Virus record (IMG/VR): IMGVR_UViG_3300032286_000925
Location: 1-64,000 of that record
Length of the DNA: 64,000 bases
Strand: one strand, 5' to 3'
Source of the DNA: a virus
Of this stretch, positions 50,200 to 58,344 are shown piece after piece. The notes under the pieces were generated by a model, which was not told the DNA's origin, made no database searches, and saw only the letters and a list, made by a program, of their open reading frames with translations. The position numbers and the translations under genes were made by a program. Each line of letters starts with the position of its first letter. Position 1 is the first letter of the stretch.

Positions 50200-50537
50200 C
50201 TTATAAGCCACTCTATCAGTTCTGGATTATCTCGCATAACCATAATCAACGAGTTCTCCCATACACCAATAAAATAATGCTCCCAAGCTTCAAAATCATC
50301 CGATTTCTTTGGCTTGACAGAGTTATCAAAAATCATCCTAGCTGCGTGGAGGACTTCGTGCATAACAGTCACTTTCTTCTTGCTTACATGCATCTGAGAG
50401 TCTATCACGATGATATTCTGTGTGTCAATAGTATAACCATAACTACCGTCATTTAACATACCATCTTGCTTTTGGGTACGCTCGATGATCTCGAAGACTT
50501 GCACTCCGATTTTAACGCTTTTAGGGAACTCAGCCAT
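50190..50537 (-). CDS. ImmA/IrrE-like zinc metallopeptidase
   Basis: 115 aa. HEVLHAA (His60, Glu61, His64) is the HExxH zinc site in a helix, with a further Glu in FEAWEHYF. Such phage proteins cleave repressors (ImmA) or act as toxin-type peptidases. Its last codons and stop (GAGGATTAG) are the start of the tRNA. Confidence 0.75.
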   Translation of the reverse strand: MAEFPKSVKIGVQVFEIIERTQKQDGMLNDGSYGYTIDTQNIIVIDSQMHVSKKKVTVMHEVLHAARMIFDNSVKPKKSDDFEAWEHYFIGVWENSLIMVMRDNPELIEWLISED

Positions 50538-50670
50538 TTCTCCTCCACCTACATTTTACTACAGGTAAACACAGGGCACAATGAAGGAGTTATATAATAA
50601 TGTATCACTTTTGTACACACATATTTTAGAGGGGGCGTATAACTTTAAAACTAAGTTTATACAAGATTTT

Positions 50671-50919
50671 TTAGAAAACCTGGTCTTTATCCAGTAGATT
50701 GATTAAATCAGTTGCTGTAAGAAAAACTTCATCAAATACTAGATTTCCCTCAGAATCTAAGTGCTGGAGACTATTCTCCAAGATTAGTTGCTTAATCCTG
50801 TCTCTCTCAAACCTGATGCCTATTTCAGCTCCAGCCATCATTCCATTATCAAAAGCTTCTTCAGTCGACCACCAAAAAAGCCAACCTATAAACTTTTTAA
50901 CTAAATAATTAGACTTCAT
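50671..50919 (-). CDS. small protein, RIIxLL-related
   Basis: 82 aa from the ATG after GGGGAA, overlapping the upstream gene. Contains WLFWWSTEEAF, then RFERDRIKQLILENS and TATDLINLLDKD, echoing the R-x-R-I-[IK]-x-L-[LI] family at 47.6-48.2 kb. The following 50538-50670 stretch shows no gene. Confidence 0.55.
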   Translation of the reverse strand: MKSNYLVKKFIGWLFWWSTEEAFDNGMMAGAEIGIRFERDRIKQLILENSLQHLDSEGNLVFDEVFLTATDLINLLDKDQVF

Positions 50920-51463
50920 TTCCCCAAACATCCCAGCCACTCATCGGCCTACGAGCAAACATTTCAAGTTTTGATTGGTCTGGGTACAGACGCTCAATCC
51001 TTCGGTGGATTTCGTCTGGCTTCCTCGAGTGCTCCATCTTTGCAGCAAGAACCACATGGGGAACACCCTCGTCCGCAAGGGGTAGGGGTCGGCCCTTGGT
51101 AACGTTTGAAGCAACAATAACAAACTCCGTTGTCGGTTTTACGATGCTCGGGCGGACGCCTTGCGCGCCGATTGGAGTTAGGCCGTCCTTGCGAGTCTTC
51201 ACCCATGTAAATGCAACTCCTCTATATGTAAGTCCCCATGCTCGGAGAAGATCGATGGCAAAGTCCAGACGAGGTGAAGTTACCCACATGAATACAACGC
51301 CCGGCTTGTTTAAGACACTTTGTATATCCATCGCTATCAAATCTTCATCTGACATGGTTGGGTAGAACTTTGCAGCGGCACCCATTTTGTCCTGAGCACC
51401 ATAGTAAGACCATGGCGGATCCATCAGGATAACGTCATACTTCTTATCTGGAAGTGATGTCAT
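50909..51463 (-). CDS. MT-A70 family DNA adenine methyltransferase
   Basis: 184 aa. Catalytic DPPW at residues 15-18 (ILMDPPWSYYG), VFMWVTSPRLDFAIDLLRAWGL, TTEFVIVASN and HSRKPDEIHRRIERLYP complete the MT-A70 plan (N6-adenine methylation). Probably protects phage DNA. 51464-51667 upstream shows promoter-like AT stretches and no convincing gene. Confidence 0.88.
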   Translation of the reverse strand: MTSLPDKKYDVILMDPPWSYYGAQDKMGAAAKFYPTMSDEDLIAMDIQSVLNKPGVVFMWVTSPRLDFAIDLLRAWGLTYRGVAFTWVKTRKDGLTPIGAQGVRPSIVKPTTEFVIVASNVTKGRPLPLADEGVPHVVLAAKMEHSRKPDEIHRRIERLYPDQSKLEMFARRPMSGWDVWGNEV

Positions 51464-51667
51464 GTTGTATTTTTTGTCTCCGTAATAAGGGGGATTATAG
51501 AGACAGTCTACACCACATATTGATAATTAATTTGGAAGACCTAGTACTGACTTTCCCCAAGTTTGGACCTTGGTTCCAGAGGTTCCCACTTACATTTCTG
51601 TAAGTCGTCTCAAGCATTTCTGCTCTGCTGGTTGGTCTTGTGGACTCAGCAGTAAAGAGCCTATAGA

Positions 51668-51741
51668 GTGACCCTGTAGGAGTCGAACCTACGACCTGTG
51701 CGATCTAATTGCACCGCTCTTGCCAACTGAGCTAAGGGGCC
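51668..51741 (-). tRNA. tRNA, anticodon probably TAG (Leu) but imperfect
   Basis: D-arm GCTC-AGTTGGCAA-GAGC and T-arm GTAGG-TTCGACT-CCTAC are canonical. The acceptor GGCCCCT/AGGGTCA has mismatches at pairs 1-72 and 3-70, and the anticodon stem GTGCA/CGCAC has an A-C at 31-39. The loop ATTAGAT gives TAG. It lacks the long arm of tRNA-Leu, so identity is uncertain. Confidence 0.7.
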
Positions 51742-51789
51742 AACCAGATGCGCTCTGGCGGGCGGTCTACATTTTCTTGCGACGGCGAA

Positions 51790-52140
51790 ACACACCAGTG
51801 GACTGTGTAGATTTGCACTACCGACTACTACTTCCGCGTCGACTCGTAGCACCTTGGCTACGCCAGTCCTTAGAGATTCCGTTGCCTAGGACGGGTAGAC
51901 CGCTTTACGCTCTTTTGTCTACAAGCGTGGACTGCGAGGAATCGCACCTCGGAAACTCCTTACGAAGCACCTCTAGCTAATTTATCCATGGTAGTCAATT
52001 AGCACAGCCCTAATCAGTAAGTCCCGTAGGAAGGCTACTTCGCCCAGTAATCTGGGTATTCCCGGGTGCGGTTTACTGAGTTGCAACTACTCCCAAAGAC
52101 GAAACAGTGGGCGGAGTTATCTACGCCTAGTTGCCATAAC
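51790..52140 (-). ncRNA. region of tRNA-like and other hairpins
   Basis: No gene frame of note. On the minus strand, T-arm-like loops TGCAAAT (near 51812-51818, GTAG/CTAC stem) and TGCGATT (near 51940-51946, CGAGG/CCTCG stem) are each followed by CAGTCCA. The first has a matching upstream GGACTG and a GTAGC/GCTAC D-like stem. 52021-52085 has CAGTAA...TTACTG ends with CCCAG-ATTA-CTGGG inside. Standard anticodon arms are not found. Either decayed tRNAs or an unnamed structured RNA. Confidence 0.4.
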
Positions 52141-52147
52141 GTAGCAG

Positions 52148-52490
52148 TGGAGATGCGGGGAATCGAACCCCGGTCCAGTTAAGGATCTATTGTTCTTCTA
52201 CAAGCTTAGGTAGTTTATGTTACGGCTTAGATGTGTGACCTACCAGACCATCTAGTCGTTACCACTCTTTAAAGTCTTGTGGGAGAGACTTTTGTTTTGT
52301 CCTACTTATTTAAAACCTGACTGCCCACCTAGAACTAGTGCTTTGTCAGGGGCCTAAGCGTTGCGATTAAATCACGCGGCTAGAGCGTATGCAGATGTAT
52401 TAGCATTTATTGTTTTGACAGATTCAAGAGATACTGTCATCTCTGCTTGCTTCACCAATTTCAGAATAACTGTCGAAACCAGTCATCCCC
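52148..52490 (-). ncRNA. ssrA: transfer-messenger RNA (tmRNA)
   Basis: 343 nt. The 5' end GGGGATGACTGGTTTCGACA and the 3' end GGTTCGATTCCCCGCATCTCCA pair into a 7-bp acceptor (one G-T). The internal frame encodes ANTSAYALAA then TGA, a standard proteolysis tag, with A at position -4 before the resume codon GCT. It rescues stalled ribosomes and tags their products. CCA is not encoded. Confidence 0.93.
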
Positions 52491-52520
52491 TCAATATTTA
52501 GTTATAAGTAAATTATAAGG

Positions 52521-52655
52521 CTAATCTACCTTGTTTACAAGCTTACGCTTGATTTTATCAAAAATCTTAGGACGTTTTTTAGACGCCTTACCATTCTGTC
52601 TTCCAGAACTTTTTACTTCCGAGACTGGCTTTCCGCCAGGCTTACCTTTTGCCAT
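52521..52655 (-). CDS. small very basic protein
   Basis: 44 aa with AAGGAGATTAA before the ATG. Lys/Gly-rich (MAKGKPGGKP ... IFDKIKRKLVNKVD). Divergent from the HTH gene; possibly binds nucleic acid. Confidence 0.6.
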   Translation of the reverse strand: MAKGKPGGKPVSEVKSSGRQNGKASKKRPKIFDKIKRKLVNKVD

Positions 52656-52701
52656 TTAATCTCCTTTGTTGAATATAAATATATTAGCAGATAATTTTGT
52701 G

Positions 52702-52730
52702 TTGCGCAACTCAATATAATTCATTATAAT
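52702..52730 (+). promoter_or_regulatory. promoter of the HTH gene
   Basis: TTGCGC (52702-52707) and a perfect TATAAT (52725-52730) at 17 bp. It drives the single plus-strand gene in this minus-strand block. Confidence 0.75.
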
Positions 52731-52759
52731 GGAACTACGTCTAAACATAAGGAGACAAA

Positions 52760-53233
52760 ATGACAACTAATCTGGTAGAAGAATACTCAGAAAAAATAGA
52801 GCCACTATTAGAGCTGGCAAAGAAAGCCTACGGCTCTAGAAGCACTGCATCCCCACAACATGACGCATCTAGAAAGTACACCGATTTGCTGGTCGAGTAT
52901 TATGGCAAAGGCGGAAGCTTGTTAGATTTAGCTAGCAAACTAAAAGTAACTTATGCAGGCATGCGTAGAAGAATTATTACCTCTGAACTTCCATCTACAA
53001 AAAAGAGAACTAGAAGTAAAGCTACCGTAGTAGATGTTTCTACCGCTGCCGAGATGTTAAAAACACTCCAACAAACAGGACATACAGAAGAATATCACAA
53101 CGCTGTTTATAGAGTGTATGAAGAGCAAGGTATATCCTTAGGTAAGTTAGCAAAAGCAATGGGACTAAGTTCATCAAACCCTCTCTACTATGCAGTAGCT
53201 AAAGCTAGAATAGCAAAATCTGAACTAGTTTAA
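52760..53233 (+). CDS. DNA-binding helix-turn-helix protein
   Basis: 157 aa with AAGGAGACAAA before the ATG. Two HTH-like units, YGKGGSLLDLASKLKVTYAGMRRRI and YEEQGISLGKLAKAMGLSSSNPLYYAVAKARI, in tandem. Probably a phage regulator; it has its own promoter and terminator. Confidence 0.7.
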   Translation: MTTNLVEEYSEKIEPLLELAKKAYGSRSTASPQHDASRKYTDLLVEYYGKGGSLLDLASKLKVTYAGMRRRIITSELPSTKKRTRSKATVVDVSTAAEMLKTLQQTGHTEEYHNAVYRVYEEQGISLGKLAKAMGLSSSNPLYYAVAKARIAKSELV

Positions 53234-53240
53234 GGTTAAT

Positions 53241-53273
53241 AAAAAAGCCCCTGATTTCTCAGGGGCCTTTTTA
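53241..53273. terminator. bidirectional intrinsic terminator
   Basis: GCCCCTGA-TTTC-TCAGGGGC with A-run before and T-run after; serves the HTH gene (+) and the convergent holin-like gene (-). Confidence 0.9.
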
Positions 53274-53282
53274 TTTATTCAG

Positions 53283-53552
53283 TTATTCGCCTTTAGATGT
53301 TTTTTTGGTTTCAGCCAAAGCTGCCTCAGCTGAACTAGCAAACGCAATGTTAATTTCATCAGAGTCTAGTTTGCCATCTACAACATAAGCACGAGCCAAA
53401 GACTCCGCAACTTCCATGATTCCAACAAAAGCAGCAATCAAAGCGGACTTCCATAGCTCGACGCCACCAATAGAACCAGCCGCTAAAACGGCACTGACTT
53501 TTAGAATTACAAGAGCAATTGTTCTTTTAAAGATTGTTAATACGAGTTTCAT
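53283..53552 (-). CDS. holin-like membrane protein (paralogue 2)
   Basis: 89 aa. Two hydrophobic segments followed by VVDGKLDSDEINIAFASS. Order and motif match 42498-42794, 11 kb away on the other strand. A second holin or antiholin is possible. Confidence 0.7.
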   Translation of the reverse strand: MKLVLTIFKRTIALVILKVSAVLAAGSIGGVELWKSALIAAFVGIMEVAESLARAYVVDGKLDSDEINIAFASSAEAALAETKKTSKGE

Positions 53553-53609
53553 AATTTCTTCCAGGAGTAGGTAGGTTAATGCTTCTCTCTCCCAAGAACT
53601 ACTTCAATT

Positions 53610-53936
53610 CTACCGCTTTATTCTAACTTCTATTTGACTAAGGGTAGTTCCCGATTTAATAGCTCTTCTAATGGATTTTCTCTCGGAGTCCGTGGTCCCA
53701 CCCCAAATACCCATCTCATTGTTCTCAACAGCATAAACTAGACAGCGCATCATATAAGGACACTCTCTACATACAGCTTTTGCACCGGCTTCATTATAAT
53801 ACTTGCTAGTCCCAGCTCCACCAGCAAAATCATTTAAATCCACTGGATAAAATGCATCAGGGTCAACTTCAGCGCAAGGCGCTACACCAAACTCACCAAA
53901 ATCGGGGTAGTTCTCTATATTTAAATTAAAAATCAT
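53610..53936 (-). CDS. WhiB-like Fe-S transcription factor
   Basis: 108 aa. Four cysteines, Cys21, Cys56, Cys59 and Cys65, in the C...C-x2-C-x5-C plan bind a 4Fe-4S cluster. DPDAFYP follows the first Cys, and the family turn GIWGG is at 76-80, followed by a basic helix. WhiB proteins bind the main sigma factor and exist only in actinobacteria and their phages, so this fixes the host group. Confidence 0.93.
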   Translation of the reverse strand: MIFNLNIENYPDFGEFGVAPCAEVDPDAFYPVDLNDFAGGAGTSKYYNEAGAKAVCRECPYMMRCLVYAVENNEMGIWGGTTDSERKSIRRAIKSGTTLSQIEVRIKR

Positions 53937-53958
53937 TTGTCATTCCGTATCTATTTAA

Positions 53959-54156
53959 TTATCCTCTTTTAGCACTAAAACCTATACCATTAAAAATAAT
54001 AGGTGGAGCACCAAAGATCCTTAGTAGTTTACCACCACAGCCTTCAATTTTGCAAATTGGATCTTCCGGAGTGGGATCATTCATTAAACGAGTTTCCTCA
54101 TATTCATGATTTTTATCTTCAGGGTGGTCAGAGCATTTGTATTGGTATGTAGGCAT
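53959..54156 (-). CDS. FmdB-type zinc-ribbon protein
   Basis: 65 aa. MPTYQYKC start, then C-x4-C (CKIEGCGGKLLRIFGAPP) and final NGIGFSAKRG match the FmdB family of putative regulators. The first zinc pair is incomplete (CSDH). Confidence 0.75.
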   Translation of the reverse strand: MPTYQYKCSDHPEDKNHEYEETRLMNDPTPEDPICKIEGCGGKLLRIFGAPPIIFNGIGFSAKRG

Positions 54157-54161
54157 TTAAA

Positions 54162-56201
54162 TTACTTATCTTTAAGATTTTCAGTAATTAGCTTAACCTC
54201 ACAGGCATCCGTAGTGCAGTAAGCGTCACCAATAGCCTCTAGACCCATACCTTGGTAAATTCCATCAAGAGAGATAGGGAATAGCTTTTCAGTTGCAGCT
54301 AAATACTCTTCCTCAGTGATTTGTGTGTACGGCATCTGAGGATAAGTCATGTTGCCTGAAGGCAAGAATGACACAGTCTTCAGCTGACCGTCGTACATAT
54401 GCAGAACTGACTCGATGTGCTTTGACTCAGTCTCAGGGTCAAACGAGATGGTTACAGATACAGAGTTATCTGACCAATAACGCTGGGCTGTCGCAGCAAG
54501 TGCCATCTTTTCAAAGATAGTTACGTCGCGTTCTGCACGTTCCGCAAGAGACTTGATTGGGAAGTAGACAACAGTCGTGTGATCCGGATTAGATACGTCC
54601 GGCTCAACTGTGTAGTTAGCCATCTTGAATAACGCTAACATAGGGTCATCATTTCCAAAACGAATTGCACGGTTGAAGAACTTACCTCCTGGGGTCCAGT
54701 GAACACCCGGGCTCTCACCGGCCAAGATAGATACAGTTCCTGATGGCTTTACAGTCGTGGTCTTGATTGACTCACGGATACCCAGCCACTCAGAATAAGT
54801 AACGTCATACTTCTTTACTACTGCGTATCCCTCGTCCATCCAAGTACGTAGCTCTGGTAGACCCTTACGGTCAGCAAAGTTAGCAATACCAGACATGGAG
54901 GTTCCGATACGACGGTTTCTCTGCATGATTGCGTTGGTCTCTTCCCAGTGTGTAGGAAGAAGAGTTACGGTCTTAGCATAAAGGTAGGCAAACTTTAAAG
55001 TACGAAGATAGTCTTCCTTGCTTTCGTGGCGGTTCAGGTAAGTCTCAACAAGAGTACACATTTCGTAGCTCTCCAAAGACTGCTCTGCACAAGGGTTGTA
55101 GCCCATGATTCGGTGGTCCTTGTTGTTGATTGGGTCACCTAGACGACCATATGCCTTCGAGACGTCTTCCCAGATAACGCCAGGTTCACCGTTAAGAATG
55201 ATTCCATCCACAATTTTTGAGAAATCAGTTCCAACGTTTACCATGACGGAGTTGTTTGACATCCAACCCCAACCAGGGTTCTCGGAGTCATAAGAGTTAC
55301 GCTCAGGGAACTTTTCAGCGTTCTTTAGGTTTAGGAAGTTGTCATCATCAATGCGACCAATCAACAACTCAGCAGAACGACGAACGTTACCAGATACAAC
55401 ACAACGGCCAATTAGGTTACCAATGTCAGCAATATCAATAGTAGTTAAAAGCTCACCAGCACGACCATTAAAAATATCACGAATTTTGTCGTGTAGTGCA
55501 ATCAATGGGTCTGGACCAGATGCAGTACCACCAAAGGTAGCAATAGGAGTGCCATAAGGACGAATTTCGCTGTAGTCAAACTCTAGGCTTGCTTGCTCTG
55601 GCTTCAGGTATGAGTTGATTAGAGCAACAGTGCTCTCCTGCCAACCTTCACGAGTATCTGGAATAGCGTAGGTCTGAGTAGCACCCGGAGCATAAATCTC
55701 AAAGCTCTTGTCTGCACCCTTGTCGTCAAACCCAACGCCCACACCGAGCATCGATGCTTCCATAAGGAATGCGAATGGCTTACCTGGGTTCTGCTTGGTC
55801 ATTTCCAAAGTAGATACAAAAGCACAGTTCTGTAAAGCAGCTGAGTTTTTCTGGACGTTTACGATGTTGGTTCCCATAACCCAAAGTCCACGCCCTGGAG
55901 GAGACCACTTTAGATTAAATAGAGAGTCAAAAAACTCTTTAGCCGAGGCGGCAGCCTTAGCGTCTGACCATGGCAAACGGTTCTGCTTAGCGTGGTCTTT
56001 TTGGATTGAGTATGTACCATTGGTAACACGCTCACAAACTTCAGCCCAAGTTTCCTTGGTGCCATCTTCTTTTTTGCGTGAGTACGTGCGCAAGAATGTA
56101 ATCTCGCCTACAGAGTTGCCAGCGGCATCTTTGTAACCAAAAGGGGATTCTTTTTGCTTGTACTCCGCTACGAACTCTTCATTTAGCTTAAATGAGAACA
56201 T
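54162..56201 (-). CDS. nrdJ: class II (adenosylcobalamin-dependent) ribonucleotide reductase
   Basis: 679 aa, monomeric RTPR type. NCAFVST carries the first redox Cys near residue 127, NPCAEQSL near 367 the radical Cys, and MCTLVETY the second redox Cys. RRIGTSMSGIANF, TVKPSGTVSILAGESPGVH and a C-terminal CTTDAC pair, reduced by thioredoxin, complete the plan. It converts ribonucleotides to deoxyribonucleotides using vitamin B12. Length fits the L. leichmannii type. Confidence 0.93.
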   Translation of the reverse strand: MFSFKLNEEFVAEYKQKESPFGYKDAAGNSVGEITFLRTYSRKKEDGTKETWAEVCERVTNGTYSIQKDHAKQNRLPWSDAKAAASAKEFFDSLFNLKWSPPGRGLWVMGTNIVNVQKNSAALQNCAFVSTLEMTKQNPGKPFAFLMEASMLGVGVGFDDKGADKSFEIYAPGATQTYAIPDTREGWQESTVALINSYLKPEQASLEFDYSEIRPYGTPIATFGGTASGPDPLIALHDKIRDIFNGRAGELLTTIDIADIGNLIGRCVVSGNVRRSAELLIGRIDDDNFLNLKNAEKFPERNSYDSENPGWGWMSNNSVMVNVGTDFSKIVDGIILNGEPGVIWEDVSKAYGRLGDPINNKDHRIMGYNPCAEQSLESYEMCTLVETYLNRHESKEDYLRTLKFAYLYAKTVTLLPTHWEETNAIMQRNRRIGTSMSGIANFADRKGLPELRTWMDEGYAVVKKYDVTYSEWLGIRESIKTTTVKPSGTVSILAGESPGVHWTPGGKFFNRAIRFGNDDPMLALFKMANYTVEPDVSNPDHTTVVYFPIKSLAERAERDVTIFEKMALAATAQRYWSDNSVSVTISFDPETESKHIESVLHMYDGQLKTVSFLPSGNMTYPQMPYTQITEEEYLAATEKLFPISLDGIYQGMGLEAIGDAYCTTDACEVKLITENLKDK

Positions 56202-56275
56202 ATTTAGTTATACCTTCTTCTTTGGGGGAGTATTTAATGTTTTACTAGTATACCCCATATAAAGAATTGGGAGTA

Positions 56276-56503
56276 TTAGTCGTGATTTAAATATAGTGCA
56301 TCAACAATAGATTTGCAAATTGGACAGATCCTTAGTTTTAAAGGGTCTCTATAAGGCACAAACTCTATCCCGCATAAGGCTATTACTGGAGTTCCCATAA
56401 CATATCCCTCAGTAACCTTCGCAGCTTCTGCGTAATGTGCAAAATCCTTTGAATCATCGGTATCAGAAGTTATTGGCAAATCTAGAACATTAACGTTGTT
56501 CAT
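56276..56503 (-). CDS. DUF3039 protein
   Basis: 75 aa. FAHYAEAAKVTEGYVMGTPVIALCGIEFVPYRDPLKLRICPICKSI is the DUF3039 pattern, an actinobacterial family with a zinc C-x2-C. Overlaps the upstream gene. 56204-56275 holds two AATACTCCC direct repeats that could regulate nrdJ. Confidence 0.8.
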   Translation of the reverse strand: MNNVNVLDLPITSDTDDSKDFAHYAEAAKVTEGYVMGTPVIALCGIEFVPYRDPLKLRICPICKSIVDALYLNHD

Positions 56504-57458
56504 TAGGCATATCCTTTAGTATAGACAGAACTTTTTCTTTTGAAATTTTTGCAATATGCGACGAGGCATCTTGCTTTCCAAAACTTATTATTAACTGACC
56601 CCCATGTTCAACCATTCCGGCAGCAAACTCTACTCCCGGAGAAATAAATTGAAAAGGCTCCGTGTATTGAATAATTTCACCATACCAGTTATACCTGACA
56701 AAACAATGAGAGTAGTTTCTAATAACTCCTTGAAGCACCCCAAAAGACTCCGGTTGATACCAGCTATACGGAGCCATGTAGTTTCTGTGAACTACAGCCA
56801 AGTATGTACTATCTCCCAAATCAAGTAGGCAAGAACCGCCTCTAAACTTGTACTCAGGAGTTTTCTGGTCTACAACAATGATGTCATCCTTAGTTGCGAC
56901 CCCACACTCATATATAAAATCAAAGTTTGGGTTTTCTTTATAAGGTAGCATCCAATTTTTTTCAACAGCTTTTTCACCTTTAGGAGATCTATATATATGG
57001 ATAAATTTAGCTTCTTTTTTATCTTTATTATATTTAAACAGCCCTACTCTTGGATAACTCATGTAGCCAACCTCATAGACTACACCTAGCATCCACCAAG
57101 AGTTATCCCGCCAAAACAATCTAAAGTCTTCTATCCCTCTTTTTATTGGAAAAGGACAATTCACTATAGATATTTCTGAAAAATTTTTAAACGTTCTTAA
57201 ATCAGCATCTAATTCTGCAAAATAAACCCTATTTTTAACAAGATTGCCAGTAGTAATTTTTAGATGGTATTGAGGAAAATCTAAAATTAAGTTGCTAGAT
57301 CTAAAAACAACAGCGTACAATCCACTATCATCAACCCCAATAGATGGATTACATAGGGACCAAAGGGGGTCTTTTAGTTGATTTTTATCAGCTAAAAGGT
57401 AAGTTTCTCCCCCTAAATCTTTAAATAAAGGGTGCGGAGGGAAGGTGACATCAGACAT
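56490..57458 (-). CDS. GH130-like beta-propeller protein
   Basis: 322 aa. Repeated blade-type segments, RGIEDFRLFW, EKNWMLPY, VHRNYMAPYSWY and final GVEFAAGMVEHGGQLIISFGKQD, match five-bladed GH130/GH43-like propellers that act on mannose or related sugars. The substrate is unknown; possibly phage glycan modification. Confidence 0.6.
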   Translation of the reverse strand: MSDVTFPPHPLFKDLGGETYLLADKNQLKDPLWSLCNPSIGVDDSGLYAVVFRSSNLILDFPQYHLKITTGNLVKNRVYFAELDADLRTFKNFSEISIVNCPFPIKRGIEDFRLFWRDNSWWMLGVVYEVGYMSYPRVGLFKYNKDKKEAKFIHIYRSPKGEKAVEKNWMLPYKENPNFDFIYECGVATKDDIIVVDQKTPEYKFRGGSCLLDLGDSTYLAVVHRNYMAPYSWYQPESFGVLQGVIRNYSHCFVRYNWYGEIIQYTEPFQFISPGVEFAAGMVEHGGQLIISFGKQDASSHIAKISKEKVLSILKDMPNEQR

Positions 57459-57533
57459 ATATCTTATTCTATCTCAACTTTTAATAAATGCTGTAAAATT
57501 AAGGATGACTACCCTTCCCGAAATTAGGCTCTT

Positions 57534-57893
57534 ATGAGTAATAGTATAGCTGGAACTTACAATATAACGTGCGATCAAGGCGCGACATTTAAGCGTACCC
57601 TGACTTGGACCAATCAGGCTAGAGTTGCCTATAATCTCACCGGTTACACAGCTAGAATGCAGGTAAGAGAGACAGCAACAGCTAGTGGCATTATATTAGA
57701 ACTAACTACTGCAAACAGCAGGATAACCCTTGGTGGCACGGCAGGCACGGTTAATTTACTAGTTGCAGCAAACGTAACTGCCGCCCTTACCCCCGGACTT
57801 TATGTATACGATTTAGAACTAGTTTCTGGCGGCGGTGAGGTGACTCGCCTTATTGAAGGCAACTTTAAAGTCAAAGCAGAGGTAACTCGTTAA
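57534..57893 (+). CDS. tail-associated protein (EQGATF/EVTR family) with leader peptide
   Basis: 119 aa. [50 protein letters not shown] and final EVTR match a common phage tail/fibre accessory family. A 10-codon leaderless ORF at 57505-57537 ([10 protein letters not shown]), 5 nt after TAAAAT, overlaps its ATG (ATGA), so it is probably translated by coupling. Confidence 0.75.
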   Translation: MSNSIAGTYNITCDQGATFKRTLTWTNQARVAYNLTGYTARMQVRETATASGIILELTTANSRITLGGTAGTVNLLVAANVTAALTPGLYVYDLELVSGGGEVTRLIEGNFKVKAEVTR

Positions 57894-58333
57894 TGGCCTT
57901 AGAATTTGAAGATAAAGCGAATAAAGTTATTGTAAATCCACAAGACATAACCAAAGTTATAGTACAAGAAGAAGTAATCAAAGTTGACGTTAGTTTTGGT
58001 GGACCTCAAGGAATTCCAGGCCCAACAGGCCCAACCGGAGCAACCGGAAGCACAGGCCCAACCGGAGCAACCGGAAGCACAGGCCCAACCGGCCCAGCTG
58101 GACCAACTGGCCCCCAAGGTCCAGCAGGTGCAACCCAAGTAGTCGCTTATACCCATACCCAAAATGCGGTATCATTGAGTTGGGTAATTACGCATAATCT
58201 AGGCTTTTACCCAAACGTTGTAGTTACGGATTCAGCTGGAACTGTAGTCGAAGGAGACATCTCATTTCAGTCTGTTAATCAACTTACTATAACACTAACA
58301 CACGCTATAAGCGGATATGCTTATTTATCATAG
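57893..58333 (+). CDS. collagen-like tail fibre protein
   Basis: 146 aa. About 14 Gly-x-y triplets ([10 protein letters not shown] type, roughly residues 40-82) form a collagen-like stalk after a short N-terminal adaptor. The C-terminal domain ([19 protein letters not shown]) resembles the end of the next protein, so they share a tip module. Overlaps the upstream stop. Confidence 0.85.
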   Translation: MALEFEDKANKVIVNPQDITKVIVQEEVIKVDVSFGGPQGIPGPTGPTGATGSTGPTGATGSTGPTGPAGPTGPQGPAGATQVVAYTHTQNAVSLSWVITHNLGFYPNVVVTDSAGTVVEGDISFQSVNQLTITLTHAISGYAYLS

Positions 58334-58344
58334 GAAAGTAAACA

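Noticed and set aside
51464-51660. 40-codon minus-strand frame (51487-51620 area) before the MT-A70 gene
   Set aside because: Weak ribosome site, no motif and biased composition; not strong enough to list as a gene.
51661-51852. Minus-strand frame across the second tRNA
   Set aside because: Its translation (PLAQLARAVQLDRTGRRFDSY) is the usual artefact of reading a tRNA; the RNA arms explain the sequence.
51780-52140. RNase P RNA or GOLLD RNA
   Set aside because: The conserved RNase P GAGGAAAGTCC core is absent and the stretch is too short for GOLLD.
56204-56275. Cobalamin riboswitch before nrdJ
   Set aside because: The 70-bp gap is too short and lacks a B12-box; only two AATACTCCC repeats are visible.
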